From positions 1-63,741 of the forward strand of contig JARYGU010000026.1 of assembly GCA_033795365.1 (NCBI GenBank): 63,741 nucleotides of DNA. Direction: 5' to 3'. A model generated the notes under the pieces. That model worked only from the letters and a program-made list of their open reading frames with translations, had not been told where the DNA came from and ran no database searches. Each line of letters starts with the position of its first letter. The stretch's first letter is position 1. Made by a program: the position numbers and the translations under genes. This stretch comes from JARYGU01 sp033795365 (GTDB lineage: Bacteria; Pseudomonadota; Alphaproteobacteria; Rhizobiales; Rhizobiaceae). Below are positions 9,440 through 18,153 of this stretch, in pieces.

Positions 9440-10762
9440 ATGGCTGATGCCCTCAAGATCGGCATTGCGGGGTTGGGAACCGTTGGTTCCTCGCTCGCGC
9501 GCATTCTCGTCGAACGGCGGGACATGCTGACGACGACGTGCGGACGGCCGATCGACATCGTCGGCGTCAGCGCGCGCGACCGCAGCCGCGACAGGGGTGT
9601 CGATCTGACGAAAGCCGAATGGTTCGACGATCCGGTGGCTCTCGCACGCGAGGGCACGATCGATGTCTTCGTGGAACTGATGGGTGGTGCGGGAGACCCT
9701 GCGTACTCGGCGGTCAAGGCCGCACTTTCCCGGGGTATTCACGTGGTGACGGCGAACAAGGCACTGCTCGCTGCCCATGGCGTGGAACTTGCGGTTCTCG
9801 CCGAGGAAAAGGGATCACTTCTCAACTACGAGGCGGCTGTTGCTGGCGGCATCCCGGTCATCAAGGCGCTTCGCGAGTCCCTGACGGGCAATACGATTTC
9901 CCGCGTCTACGGCATCATGAACGGCACCTGCAACTACATCCTGACCAAGATGGAGAAGGAGGGGTTGAGCTTCGCCGATTGCCTCAAGGAGGCGCAGCGC
10001 CTCGGCTATGCCGAAGCCGATCCGGCTTTCGACATCGAGGGCAACGATACCGCGCACAAGCTGTCGATCCTCACCACGCTCGCCTTCGGAACGAAGATCG
10101 CGGCCGACGACATCTATCTGGAGGGCATCACCAATATCTCCATCGAGGATATCCGCGCTGCCGCCGACCTCGGCTACCGGATCAAGCTTCTCGGGGTGGC
10201 GCAGAAAACGGACACCGGCATCGAGCAGCGCGTCCACCCGACCATGGTGCCGCTCGAATCCGTAATCGCCCAGGTCGACGGCGTGACGAATGCGGTCGCG
10301 ATTGAATCCGACATCCTCGGCGAGCTCCTGATGGTGGGCCCGGGGGCGGGAGGCAATGCGACCGCCTCTGCCGTGCTCGGCGACATTGCCGATATCGCAA
10401 AAAGCCGGCCCGGCGCGCAGACCGTGCCGGTGCTCGGCCGCCCGGCATCGGGCCTCAAGCCCTACAAGCGCGCGCAGATCCGCACCCATCACGGCGGCTA
10501 CTTCATTCGCCTTTCCGTCGAGGACCGTACCGGCGTCTTCGCGAGCATTGCCGGGCATATGGCGGAAAACCAGATCTCGCTCGAATCGATCGTGCAGCGC
10601 TCCAAGCATCACAACGAAACCGGCGAACCGCAGACGATCATCCTCGTCACCCATGCGACGATGGAGGATTCGGTGCGCAAGGCGGTGTCGTCCATCAAGA
10701 AAGATGGTTATCTCGTCGGCGAGCCGCAGGTCATTCGCATCGAGCGTCCGAAGACCGTCTAA
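9440..10762 (+). CDS. hom: Homoserine dehydrogenase
   Basis: A 440-residue enzyme that reduces aspartate-semialdehyde to homoserine, the branch point to threonine and methionine. The N-terminal NAD(P) fold IGIAGLGTVGSSLARIL, the NKALLA segment, the catalytic block GIMNGTCNYILTKM and EADPAFDIEGNDTAHKLSIL are all present. A C-terminal ACT domain (RTGVFASIAGHMAENQISLE) indicates allosteric control, by threonine in related enzymes. The length is normal. Confidence 0.95.
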   Translation: MADALKIGIAGLGTVGSSLARILVERRDMLTTTCGRPIDIVGVSARDRSRDRGVDLTKAEWFDDPVALAREGTIDVFVELMGGAGDPAYSAVKAALSRGIHVVTANKALLAAHGVELAVLAEEKGSLLNYEAAVAGGIPVIKALRESLTGNTISRVYGIMNGTCNYILTKMEKEGLSFADCLKEAQRLGYAEADPAFDIEGNDTAHKLSILTTLAFGTKIAADDIYLEGITNISIEDIRAAADLGYRIKLLGVAQKTDTGIEQRVHPTMVPLESVIAQVDGVTNAVAIESDILGELLMVGPGAGGNATASAVLGDIADIAKSRPGAQTVPVLGRPASGLKPYKRAQIRTHHGGYFIRLSVEDRTGVFASIAGHMAENQISLESIVQRSKHHNETGEPQTIILVTHATMEDSVRKAVSSIKKDGYLVGEPQVIRIERPKTV

Positions 10763-10874
10763 ATCCTGAGTCTTGCCCGCTCGGTGACGGCATCCATGCG
10801 CGGTTGGCGGTTTGGTCGGCATCGAATACTGATCGGAGAGGCGGCCGCTGCCGGCCGAGGTCCGGGGAGTTGAT

Positions 10875-12677
10875 ATGGGTGACATGGCGGATACGGTGAA
10901 CCGTGCCTTTCTCGGCGTGGAACGCTCTGCGACCGGGCAGCGCTGGATCGCGCGCCTCGACAAGGCGGGCGAGAACCGCGCCCTTGCCATGAGCCAGACC
11001 CATGGCCTTTCCGATCTCATCGCCCGTGTCCTGGCAGGCAGGGGTGTCGCCTTCGACGAGGCGCTCGAATTTCTTGACCCCACCATCCGGAGGTTGATGC
11101 CCGAGCCCTACAGCCTGACCGACTGCGAGGCGGCGGCGAACCGCATCGCCGCAGCGATCGCCGGGCAGCAGAAGGTGGCGATCTTCGGCGATTATGATGT
11201 CGACGGTGCGGCCTCCTCGGCGCTGATGTACCGTTTCCTCCGGCATTTCGGGATCGAGGCGGAGATCTACATCCCCGACCGAATTTTCGAAGGCTATGGC
11301 CCGAACCCGGCGGCGATCGGTCAGCTCATCGATCGGGGCGCCGAACTGATCGTGACTGTCGATTGCGGCTCCACCAGCCACGAGTCGCTTGCGGCAGCAG
11401 CGGCACGCGGCATCGATGTTGTCGTCATAGATCATCACCAGGTCGGTGAAACGCTTCCCGAATGCGCAGCACTGGTCAATCCGAACCGGGAGGACGATCT
11501 GTCAGGGCAGGGGCATCTCTGCGCCGCCGGCGTCGTTTTCCTGGTGCTCGTCGCGTTGCAGCGGCTGATGCGGGTGCGGGGTGACGCGCGCGCCGGAAGC
11601 TTCGACCTGCTGGCGCTCCTCGACCTCGTCGCGCTGGCGACGGTTTGCGATGTGGTGCCGCTCAAGGGGCTGAACCGCGCTTATGTGGTAAAGGGTCTCG
11701 TTGCCGCTCGCCATCTCGGCAATGTCGGCCTGACGGCACTCTTGAAGCAGGCCGGCATCGGCGGTCCGGTCACGCCCTATCATCTCGGCTTTCTCGTCGG
11801 TCCGCGGATCAATGCAGGCGGGCGTATCGGCGATGCGGCGCTCGGCAGCCGCCTGTTGACGCTCGACGAGGGTGCGGGTGCCGAAGATATCGCCAAACGT
11901 CTGGACGAGCTCAACCGCGAGCGCCAGGCGATGGAGACGGCCATGCTCGCCGAGGCCGAAGCCGAAGCGATGGCGGAATATGGCGATGGGGAAAACGCTT
12001 CCGTGATCGTCACTGCACGCGAAGGCTGGCATCCGGGCGTCGTCGGTCTCCTCGCTTCGCGCCTGAAGGACAAGTTTCGCCGCCCGGCCTTCGCCATAGC
12101 CTTCGACCCTTCCGGACGCGGAACGGGTTCGGGCCGCTCGATCAGCGGTTTCGACATGGGCCGCATGGTGCGCGCAGCGGTGGATGAAGGATTGCTGGTC
12201 AAGGGAGGGGGCCATGCCATGGCCGCCGGCCTGACCGTGGAGAGGGCCAAGCTTGGCGGCTTGCGCGCCTTTTTCGAGGCGCGTGCGGAAAAGCCGGTGC
12301 GCGATCTCGTCGCCGTCCACACCCTGAAGATCGATGGCGCATTCAGCGCATCCGGCATGACGCTTGCCCTTGCGGACCAGCTCGAACAGGCCGGACCGTA
12401 CGGCTCGGGCCATCCCCAGCCCGTTTTCGCCTTGCCTGCGCATCGCCTGCGCGACGTCCGGCCCGTCGGGACGAACCACATGCGCGTCACGCTGGAAAGT
12501 CCGGACGGAAGCCGGATCGACGCGATGGCATTCCGCGCCGCTGATGCGGAGCTCGGCAATTTCCTGATGAAGGAGCGCGGGCAAGCCGTCCATGCCGCTG
12601 GATGCATCTCGATGGATCATTGGCAGGGAACGCGCCGGGTGCAGCTCCGACTGATCGACGCGGCTAAGGCTTTCTGA
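10875..12677 (+). CDS. recJ: Single-stranded-DNA-specific exonuclease RecJ
   Basis: A 600-residue DHH-superfamily 5'-3' exonuclease acting in recombination and mismatch repair. The metal-binding motifs appear in order: IFGDYDVDGAASSALMY, VTVDCGS, VIDHHQ and NPNRED (motifs I-IV), then the DHHA1 domain with GWHPGVVGLLASRLKD and KGGGHAMAAGLTVE. The C-terminal OB-like region ends at 12677. The start at 10875 follows a GGGGAG ribosome-binding site. In several relatives I recall a glpX gene between hom and recJ; none is present here. Confidence 0.93.
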   Translation: MGDMADTVNRAFLGVERSATGQRWIARLDKAGENRALAMSQTHGLSDLIARVLAGRGVAFDEALEFLDPTIRRLMPEPYSLTDCEAAANRIAAAIAGQQKVAIFGDYDVDGAASSALMYRFLRHFGIEAEIYIPDRIFEGYGPNPAAIGQLIDRGAELIVTVDCGSTSHESLAAAAARGIDVVVIDHHQVGETLPECAALVNPNREDDLSGQGHLCAAGVVFLVLVALQRLMRVRGDARAGSFDLLALLDLVALATVCDVVPLKGLNRAYVVKGLVAARHLGNVGLTALLKQAGIGGPVTPYHLGFLVGPRINAGGRIGDAALGSRLLTLDEGAGAEDIAKRLDELNRERQAMETAMLAEAEAEAMAEYGDGENASVIVTAREGWHPGVVGLLASRLKDKFRRPAFAIAFDPSGRGTGSGRSISGFDMGRMVRAAVDEGLLVKGGGHAMAAGLTVERAKLGGLRAFFEARAEKPVRDLVAVHTLKIDGAFSASGMTLALADQLEQAGPYGSGHPQPVFALPAHRLRDVRPVGTNHMRVTLESPDGSRIDAMAFRAADAELGNFLMKERGQAVHAAGCISMDHWQGTRRVQLRLIDAAKAF

Positions 12678-12732
12678 TTCGTGAGGAACCCGAGCGGTTG
12701 CGGCGATTTCTTGAAGCATGCTGTGAGGAAGA

Positions 12733-12807
12733 TGGTACGCCCAACGGGACTCGAACCCGTGTTACCGCCGTGAGAGGGCGGCGTCCTGACCGCTAGACGA
12801 TGGGCGC
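12733..12807 (-). tRNA. tRNA-Glu (anticodon CTC)
   Basis: On the minus strand a full cloverleaf is readable: acceptor GCGCCCA paired with TGGGCGT, T-loop GTTCGAGTCC, anticodon stem GCCGCC/GGCGG with loop CCTCTCA giving anticodon CTC, discriminator A and an encoded CCA. It is one of two adjacent tRNA-Glu genes. Confidence 0.95.
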
Positions 12808-12896
12808 ATCGTTGCGAAGCCCCGTATATAGAGCGCGATGGCGCGTCATGCAAGAACGGCCGGTCCGTCATTCGCTCTGACTGATCTGAAGGAAAG

Positions 12897-12971
12897 TGGC
12901 ACGCCCTAGGGGAGTCGAACCCCTCTTTTCAGAATGAAAATCTGACGTCCTAACCGATAGACGAAGGGCGC
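12897..12971 (-). tRNA. tRNA-Glu (anticodon TTC)
   Basis: A minus-strand cloverleaf with acceptor GCGCCCT, a D-arm, anticodon loop containing TTC, T-loop GGTTCGACTCC, discriminator G and an encoded CCA. It lies 89 bp upstream (in transcription order) of the tRNA-Glu(CTC) gene and is probably co-transcribed with it. Confidence 0.95.
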
Positions 12972-13226
12972 GTGCGGTGGCAGTCTTATAGTCGGGGCTT
13001 TTCGTTTCCGCAAGCAGGCTGGAACGGGATTTTTCAAAAAAGCGACAGAAAAATTTCGGGCCCGCTGTTCTCTAAAAAATATAATAATAACAGATGGTTA
13101 CATCTGAATAGTGCTCGATTCCGGCTCATGCCGAAATATTCCGAGGGAACTAGGGGTGAGAATGCGAAGAAGCGGCGGTCGTGCTTCAGACCGCCATCGG
13201 AAAGCCCGTTCCGGGCCGAAGGCGCA

Positions 13227-14591
13227 TCATTTCTTACGGCGGCAGCGCCAGTTCCAGTCCCGCTCGGGACCGATATCGATGTGCACGGATTCGGTATGGC
13301 AATAGGTGCCCACGCCGCCGCGGCCGGGCATCGTGCGGAGATACTCGGCGAGTTCCCATTTGTCGACGCCGGCGATCTGGATGTCGGCCGCTTCGCAGCG
13401 CGTGTGCAGGGACTGCCGCGCCCGGTTACGCTTGGCGGCGCGAAGGCCGGAGGTCACGATGATAGGCTTGCCGTAATGTTTCTCGACGGTCTTCAACACC
13501 TGCAGGAGCTCCGGCTTGAAGCATCCGGTCTTCACCCTGTCGGTCTGCAGAAACAATCCGTTCGGGGCGAGGCGCGCGAGGCCGGCGATCGAGGCGATCT
13601 CCACGAAGCTGTTGTCTCCGCCTTCTTCGGCAACGTCGTCGTCATCCGTCTCGGAGTGCGAATCGGCATGCGGGATATCCGTGGCTGACATCATCACCCC
13701 CGGAAGCGAATCGGAACCGAGCGAGGCTTCCTGCCTCAGCCCCGCGCTATTTCGGTTGAGGACCGTGCGCGGCTGCTTCTTCGCCGGAACCGCGGCCTGA
13801 TCGTCGTCCGGCTGTCCGGGTTTGCGTTTGGCTGCGAAGAGAGCGGCAAGCGTCATCGGTTTGTGGCTGTCGTCCGCCGGCTCCCGATCGACTTCCTGGC
13901 TGTTTGCAGCGGGCAGCAGGGTCTGTGCGACCTCGGCGCCGGCTGCGGGCTGGGTGACCACCACGAGCTCTGCGGGGCTGCTTCCCGTATTTTCGGCGAC
14001 AAGCGCCGTGCGGGCGCTGGTCGGCAGCGGAACCCGGTCCGGCACCACGAAGGATTCCCCGCCACTGCCGGAAACGGTAGCGGCGTTCGCCTGCGCATTC
14101 TCAACCGGCATGTCCTCGACCGGAAGTCCGCTGGAATCGTCCCCGGCGGATGGACCATTGTTCTGGTAGATGCTGGCGCGGGCGGGATTTGCTCCAGGCA
14201 GCGCCGCATTGACGGGTGCCGTTGCAGGGCTTGCCGTATCTCCGGCCGTCGCGGTGCTGTTGTTGCTCCTGGCCGAAAAGATGCTCGATTGTCCGGCATT
14301 GAGTGCCGTCGGCTGCATCACCTGATCGGAAAGATCCGTTGCTTTGGCAGCCGATTCGGCATTTTCAGGAGCTTGCCCGGCGGAATTGACGGCGGCCACC
14401 ATGGGATCGCGATATGCGGCCGAGCCCTGCTCGGAGGGCGCTGCCGCAGCACTTTTCGCGGCCGCTGTCTGATTCGTATTCTCGGAGGGAGTCGAAAGAG
14501 ACCTTTCAGCGCTGACATCGCTGGATACGGCCGAAACACAGCCGGTGAGAGCGGATACTGAAACAGCCAGCAGCAAACCGCGCCGCAGCAT
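13227..14591 (-). CDS. Lipoprotein with C-terminal M15-type (D-Ala-D-Ala carboxypeptidase-like) domain
   Basis: A 454-residue protein. Starting at the ATG at 14591 gives a lipoprotein signal (MLRRGLLLAVSVSALTGC). Residues about 20-330 are Ala/Ser/Pro-rich and probably disordered, likely spanning the periplasm. The last 120 residues form a peptidase M15A-like domain: TSGLRAAKRNRARQSLHTRCEAADI carries the zinc-ligand His and Asp, and ESVHIDIGP the second His. Such domains bind or trim peptidoglycan stem peptides. The longer frame upstream of 14591 looks non-coding. It is convergent with no immediate partner. Confidence 0.8.
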   Translation of the reverse strand: MLRRGLLLAVSVSALTGCVSAVSSDVSAERSLSTPSENTNQTAAAKSAAAAPSEQGSAAYRDPMVAAVNSAGQAPENAESAAKATDLSDQVMQPTALNAGQSSIFSARSNNSTATAGDTASPATAPVNAALPGANPARASIYQNNGPSAGDDSSGLPVEDMPVENAQANAATVSGSGGESFVVPDRVPLPTSARTALVAENTGSSPAELVVVTQPAAGAEVAQTLLPAANSQEVDREPADDSHKPMTLAALFAAKRKPGQPDDDQAAVPAKKQPRTVLNRNSAGLRQEASLGSDSLPGVMMSATDIPHADSHSETDDDDVAEEGGDNSFVEIASIAGLARLAPNGLFLQTDRVKTGCFKPELLQVLKTVEKHYGKPIIVTSGLRAAKRNRARQSLHTRCEAADIQIAGVDKWELAEYLRTMPGRGGVGTYCHTESVHIDIGPERDWNWRCRRKK

Positions 14592-14943
14592 GTTGAGCCC
14601 CGCTTTTGATCCTTGCAGTCCCCGCAACGAAAAATCCCCGATCCTGAATGATTTTCGTGCTTCTCGCCGGTCTTGCCGCCGGCCAAGCCGTCCAATCCTC
14701 GGTCCGCAGTTGCGGCCCTTCATGCGGACTCCGCTCACCACGAAAATGTTAATGTTTCACTCACGGCTGCAGAGAATCAACCGTCAGCAGGCAATCGACA
14801 CGAACACAAGGCTTGCCTGGAAAAGAAAGGCTCTGGCGGGTCTCCCGATTCGTCCAGCCAGAATTGCTAATGTATTCTGAAGCCAAATCGGGCAAAACAA
14901 TGTTCGTCCTGCCCGACATTATTGGTCTTGCTTTGTCCGAAAC
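14592..14943. other. Intergenic region between the M15 lipoprotein gene and gloA
   Basis: About 350 bp with lower GC than its neighbours. It should hold the lipoprotein promoter on the minus strand. I see no convincing gene, tRNA or strong terminator in it. Confidence 0.5.
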
Positions 14944-15384
14944 TTACCAGGTGCCCGTGTTTGACATGGAAACCCACGGCTCTGCGGCGGGAAGGCCGTT
15001 CCCCTTCTGCAGAATTTCGATCGAAATGCCGTCGGGTGAGCGGACGAAAGCCATATGGCCGTCGCGCGGCGGCCGATTGATGGTGACGCCGCCGTCCATC
15101 AGCTTCTGGCAGAAGGCGTAGATGTCGTCGACCTCATAGGCGAGGTGGCCGAAATTGCGCCCGCCCGTGTAATTCTCCGGATCCCAGTTGTAGGTGAGCT
15201 CGATGCATGGAGCCTTGTTCTCTCTTGCAGACCCGACGTCGCCCGGCGCGGCGAGGAAGATCAGCGTGAAGCGGCCCTTTTCATTTTCGATCCGGCGAAT
15301 CTCCTCCAGGCCGAAAAGATCGCGATAAAAATGTAGTGATTCGTCGATGTCCTTAACCCGGACCATCGTGTGGAGATAACGCAT
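14944..15384 (-). CDS. gloA: Lactoylglutathione lyase (glyoxalase I)
   Basis: A 146-residue vicinal-oxygen-chelate enzyme that converts the methylglyoxal-glutathione hemithioacetal to S-lactoylglutathione. The four metal ligands are visible: His5 (MRYLHTMVRV), Glu in CIELTYNW, His in FGHLAYEVDD and Glu in SIEILQKG. The substrate-pocket motif DLFGLEEIRR is conserved. The length is slightly above the E. coli enzyme (135) because of a C-terminal tail. Confidence 0.95.
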   Translation of the reverse strand: MRYLHTMVRVKDIDESLHFYRDLFGLEEIRRIENEKGRFTLIFLAAPGDVGSARENKAPCIELTYNWDPENYTGGRNFGHLAYEVDDIYAFCQKLMDGGVTINRPPRDGHMAFVRSPDGISIEILQKGNGLPAAEPWVSMSNTGTW

Positions 15385-15582
15385 TGTAATGTCCTCGCTA
15401 TGTGCGGTGCGGCTAGTGAGAATAGGAAATCGACAGCTAGAGGCAAGCCTCGGATGATAGGAAACGGAGCAGTAAAACTTTCAACAAAGGCTTGCGCATC
15501 CGCATCGGGACGATGTTATGCTGACGTCAAGAATCAGTTAACCGTAACTCTATGTGACGCGTAATCGAGGGGCTGACAGATC

Positions 15583-16161
15583 ATGGCGGATAGAATGTCT
15601 TCGAAGGAAGTCACCGCGAATGATGATCAGGGCGGCGAAGCCGTCAACCTGGTCGAGATCACCGGCGTCATCAAATGGTTTGACGTGGCGAAGGGCTTTG
15701 GCTTCATCGTTCCCGACAACGGGATGCAGGATGTCCTGCTCCATGTCACCTGTCTGCGCCGCGACGGCTACCAGACCATTCTGGAGGGAACGCGCGTGGT
15801 CGCCCTCATCCAGAAGCGGGACCGCGGCTATCAGGCCTTCCGCATTCTCTCGATGGATCAGTCGACTGCCGTCCACCCTTCGCAGATGCCCCCGGTCAAG
15901 ACGCATGTGCAGGTGACGCCGACGAGCGGACTGGAGCGGGTTCTGGTCAAATGGTTCAACCGCACCAAGGGCTTCGGCTTCCTGACGCGCGGGGAGGGCA
16001 CGGAGGACATCTTCATCCATATGGAGACGCTTCGCCGCTTCGGCCTCACGGAGCTGCGCCCCGGACAGGTCGTCCTGGTCCGCTTCGGCGACGGCGAAAA
16101 AGGGCTCATGGCTGCGGAGATCCATCCGGACGTGCCGATGCCGGGCAACCGGGCGCACTGA
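15583..16161 (+). CDS. Protein with two cold-shock domains
   Basis: A 192-residue protein with tandem cold-shock domains. CSD1 (about 24-90) has GVIKWFDVAKGFGFIVP and VLLHV; CSD2 (about 120-185) has VLVKWFNRTKGFGFLTR and IFIHM. Each keeps RNP1-like KGFGF and RNP2-like (L/F)(L/I)H motifs that bind single-stranded RNA or DNA. The two are joined by a Pro-rich linker. Two-domain CSD proteins are typical of alphaproteobacteria, whereas classical Csp proteins have one domain of about 70 residues. The DUF192 gene follows 2 bp downstream. Confidence 0.9.
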   Translation: MADRMSSKEVTANDDQGGEAVNLVEITGVIKWFDVAKGFGFIVPDNGMQDVLLHVTCLRRDGYQTILEGTRVVALIQKRDRGYQAFRILSMDQSTAVHPSQMPPVKTHVQVTPTSGLERVLVKWFNRTKGFGFLTRGEGTEDIFIHMETLRRFGLTELRPGQVVLVRFGDGEKGLMAAEIHPDVPMPGNRAH

Positions 16162-16163
16162 TC

Positions 16164-16661
16164 ATGTCGCGCCGGATTGCTTGCTTCTTGCAAAAAGGCG
16201 TCATTGCGACGCTTTTTTTGTTTCTGGCCTGTGCGGCGTCTGCCGTCGGCGCGGAAACATTCGAACGCGAATCCCTGAAGATCGTCGGCCGCGACGGCAG
16301 GACGCATGAATTCCTCGTGGAATTGGCCGTGACGCCGAACCAGCGCTCACAAGGACTTATGAACCGTCGCGAAATGGCCGCCGATCATGGCATGCTCTTC
16401 GCCTTCGGCGAGACGCGCCAGGTTCTGATGTGGATGAAGAACACCTATCTGCCGCTGGACATGTTGTTCATCGGCAAGGACGGGAAGATCCGCACGATCC
16501 GGGAGAACGCCGAACCCCTGTCGGAAGCGATCATCGATTCGAAGGTGCCGGTCGATTTCGTTCTCGAACTTAACGGCGGTACGGTGAAGAAGCTCGGCAT
16601 ACGGTCGGGAAGCCGGGTCGAAAGCCGGATGATCGAAAGCATGAGGACGGATCGGGATTGA
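16164..16661 (+). CDS. DUF192 family exported protein
   Basis: A 165-residue protein with an N-terminal signal peptide (hydrophobic ATLFLFLACAASAVGA, cleavage near residue 30) and a DUF192 domain: QRSQGLMNRREMAADHGMLF, VLMWMKNTYLPLDMLFI and the C-terminal LELNGGTVKKLGI. The function of the family is unknown. The gene starts 2 bp after the cold-shock gene stop, so they look like an operon, yet a terminator-like hairpin lies inside its first 20 codons (see 16192-16219). No strong ribosome-binding site is evident. Confidence 0.85.
   Translation: MSRRIACFLQKGVIATLFLFLACAASAVGAETFERESLKIVGRDGRTHEFLVELAVTPNQRSQGLMNRREMAADHGMLFAFGETRQVLMWMKNTYLPLDMLFIGKDGKIRTIRENAEPLSEAIIDSKVPVDFVLELNGGTVKKLGIRSGSRVESRMIESMRTDRD
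16192..16219 (+). terminator. Intrinsic terminator-like hairpin inside the DUF192 coding region
   Basis: AAAAAGGCGTC, 5-nt loop, GACGCTTTTTTT: a GC stem flanked by an A-run and a 7-T run, symmetric enough to act on both strands. It lies within the signal-peptide codons of the DUF192 gene, 31-56 bases after the cold-shock gene stop. Confidence 0.55.
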
Positions 16662-16707
16662 TCCCGCCGCAATCCTCTCTGCCGGCAGCGCCCTCCGGTT
16701 CTACCGC

Positions 16708-17454
16708 TCAAAGCCCGCCGCCGACGCGAAGGATCGCGCCGCTCGCATAGCTCGCTTCCGGCGAGGCGAGCCACATGACGGCATTGGCGATCTCCTCCGG
16801 CCGGGCCGCCCTGCCGAGCGGGACGCGCGCGGCGACCCGTTCGGGTCTGCCGGGATCTCCGCCTCGCGCATGGATATCGGTGAGCGCGGTTCCGGGAGAC
16901 ACGGCGTTGATGCGGATGCCCGCGGGCCCGAGTTCCTTGGCAAGTCCGATCGTGAAGGCCTCGATCGCCGCCTTGCTGGCGGCATAATGGACATACTCGT
17001 TCGGTGCGCCGAGCGTTGCCGCGATCGAGCTGATATTGACCACTGAGCCGGCCGCTTTTCGCTCTATCCATCGGGTGACCATCGCCTGTGTCATGAGGAT
17101 CGTTCCGGTGACATTCGTATCTATCGTACGCCGAAGCGTGTCTTCCGGCAGATCGGCCAGCGGGCCGATTCGGCCGGTTATGCCGACATTGTTGACGAGG
17201 CAGGAAATCGCTCCGATCTCGGTTTCGGCGCGATCGATCATGGCGTCGAACGCGTCTTTCGTGCCGGCTGCATCGCAACGATAGGCCGCGCAAATACCGC
17301 CCTTCTCTTTGGCGCGGGAGACCACCGAGGCTGCCGAGTCCTCGTCGCTGAAATATGTGAGGGCGACGCTCCAGCCCTGCGAAACCGCCTTCTCGACGAT
17401 CGCTTTGCCTATCCCGCGGCTTCCGCCGGTTATCAGCACCGTTGATCCCGTCAT
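16708..17454 (-). CDS. Short-chain dehydrogenase/reductase
   Basis: A 248-residue SDR oxidoreductase. The Rossmann motif TGGSRGIG is at residues 9-16, NNVG follows in the middle, the catalytic Ser is in VVNISSIAA, and YAASK provides the YxxxK pair; the C-terminal INAVSPGT loop is standard. The Arg after the glycine motif hints at NADP(H), but the substrate is unknown. I use the ATG at 17454, which has GGGAGG four bases upstream; the frame continues open further upstream without conservation. The Tn7-like element begins about 290 bp upstream of this gene. Confidence 0.88.
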   Translation of the reverse strand: MTGSTVLITGGSRGIGKAIVEKAVSQGWSVALTYFSDEDSAASVVSRAKEKGGICAAYRCDAAGTKDAFDAMIDRAETEIGAISCLVNNVGITGRIGPLADLPEDTLRRTIDTNVTGTILMTQAMVTRWIERKAAGSVVNISSIAATLGAPNEYVHYAASKAAIEAFTIGLAKELGPAGIRINAVSPGTALTDIHARGGDPGRPERVAARVPLGRAARPEEIANAVMWLASPEASYASGAILRVGGGL

Positions 17455-17653
17455 CATGCCTCCCATAGCAAAATCGGCCGAAAAGGCGCCGATGCCTTCA
17501 CTGACATCTTTGAACCAGATTTTCGGACGTCGGGAAATATGCATCGCCGACGAGTTGCCGGTCTACGCCGAACGAACGCCGGCTGCGATCACCGGACTGC
17601 GGCAATCGCTTTGTCGCGAGCAGATGGAGTATAGAAGAACGTCGGCCCGGCAC

Positions 17654-17706
17654 GTCCGACATTTTCAGGTCGGAAATGTCGGACGGACGTCGGATAAATG
17701 TCGGAC
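17654..17706. promoter_or_regulatory. Triple 11-bp motif GTCCGACATTT (inverted pair plus direct copy)
   Basis: GTCCGACATTT at 17654-17664 and its exact complement AAATGTCGGAC at 17674-17684 form an inverted repeat with a 9-bp spacer. A third exact AAATGTCGGAC lies at 17696-17706. The array is upstream of the SDR gene and just outside the transposon end. It could be an operator for a dimeric regulator or a remnant of another mobile element. Confidence 0.55.
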
Positions 17707-17735
17707 GAAACGCATAACTAATTGATATTAGGCAG

Positions 17736-17740
17736 AAAAC
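17736..17740. repeat. Target-site duplication AAAAC, left copy
   Basis: Five bases directly before the left tip of the Tn7-like element. The same five bases follow the right tip at 29939-29943. Five bp is the duplication length of Tn7-family elements. Confidence 0.8.
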
Positions 17741-17747
17741 TGAGCGT

Positions 17748-17875
17748 CGCCAGATACGTCTGGACTCGAGATCGCTGTTTTCGCTGACAAATTCCGGCCG
17801 ATAAACCACCTAAGGCCGGACTCCGTGCCTCATACCTTCAGACTCAGAGGCCCGATCGCCACATACCTCTGGACT
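17748..17875 (+). repeat. Left-end transposase-binding repeats
   Basis: Three copies of one motif in the same orientation: CGCCAGATACGTCTGGACT (17748-17766), GCCTCATACCTTCAGACTC (17827-17845) and CGCCACATACCTCTGGACT (17857-17875). A weaker partial copy lies at about 17806-17823. Spaced repeats at the left end match the Tn7 pattern of TnsB sites. Confidence 0.75.
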
Positions 17876-17934
17876 CACGTAGCGGCCGGCGTACCACTCC
17901 GGCATAGTCAACGCCAAAACAGAGTGAGGCGACC

Positions 17935-18153
17935 ATGAAAGTATCGATCATCGAGAAAGAGACTGGGCGATGCGTCGACAGCTTCAACCAAACATTCCAG
18001 TTTGCGGGTTCGATTGATTCCGCGGAAATGACGAAGCAGATCACCGAGGGCGCGGTCAGAGATGCGGTCAACTACGGCCTGATCTCCAAGGACGAAATGG
18101 ATCGGTACGAAGTCAGGATTGACACGAGCGTCAGCGGGCAGGCTGCAGCATAG
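17935..18153 (+). CDS. Small hypothetical protein (transposon cargo)
   Basis: A 72-residue protein with balanced charge, no signal peptide and no membrane helix. It has an AGGCG ribosome-binding site just before its ATG. I do not recognise a family. It is the first gene inside the left end, about 60 bp from the last end repeat, and reads into the element. Confidence 0.5.
   Translation: MKVSIIEKETGRCVDSFNQTFQFAGSIDSAEMTKQITEGAVRDAVNYGLISKDEMDRYEVRIDTSVSGQAAA

Noticed and set aside
10763..10874. A missing glpX gene between hom and recJ
   Set aside because: I recall glpX at this spot in some Rhizobiaceae, but the gap is only 112 bp with no remnant. Without a comparison genome this is not evidence of a deletion.
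17654..17706. The GTCCGACATTT copies as the left end of the Tn7-like element
   Set aside because: They are not found at the right end. The CGCCAGATACG motif is shared by both ends and is flanked by a matching 5-bp duplication.
17309..17725. A 138-codon plus-strand frame across the SDR start and the motif array
   Set aside because: It is antisense to the SDR gene for half its length and consists of non-coding sequence for the rest.
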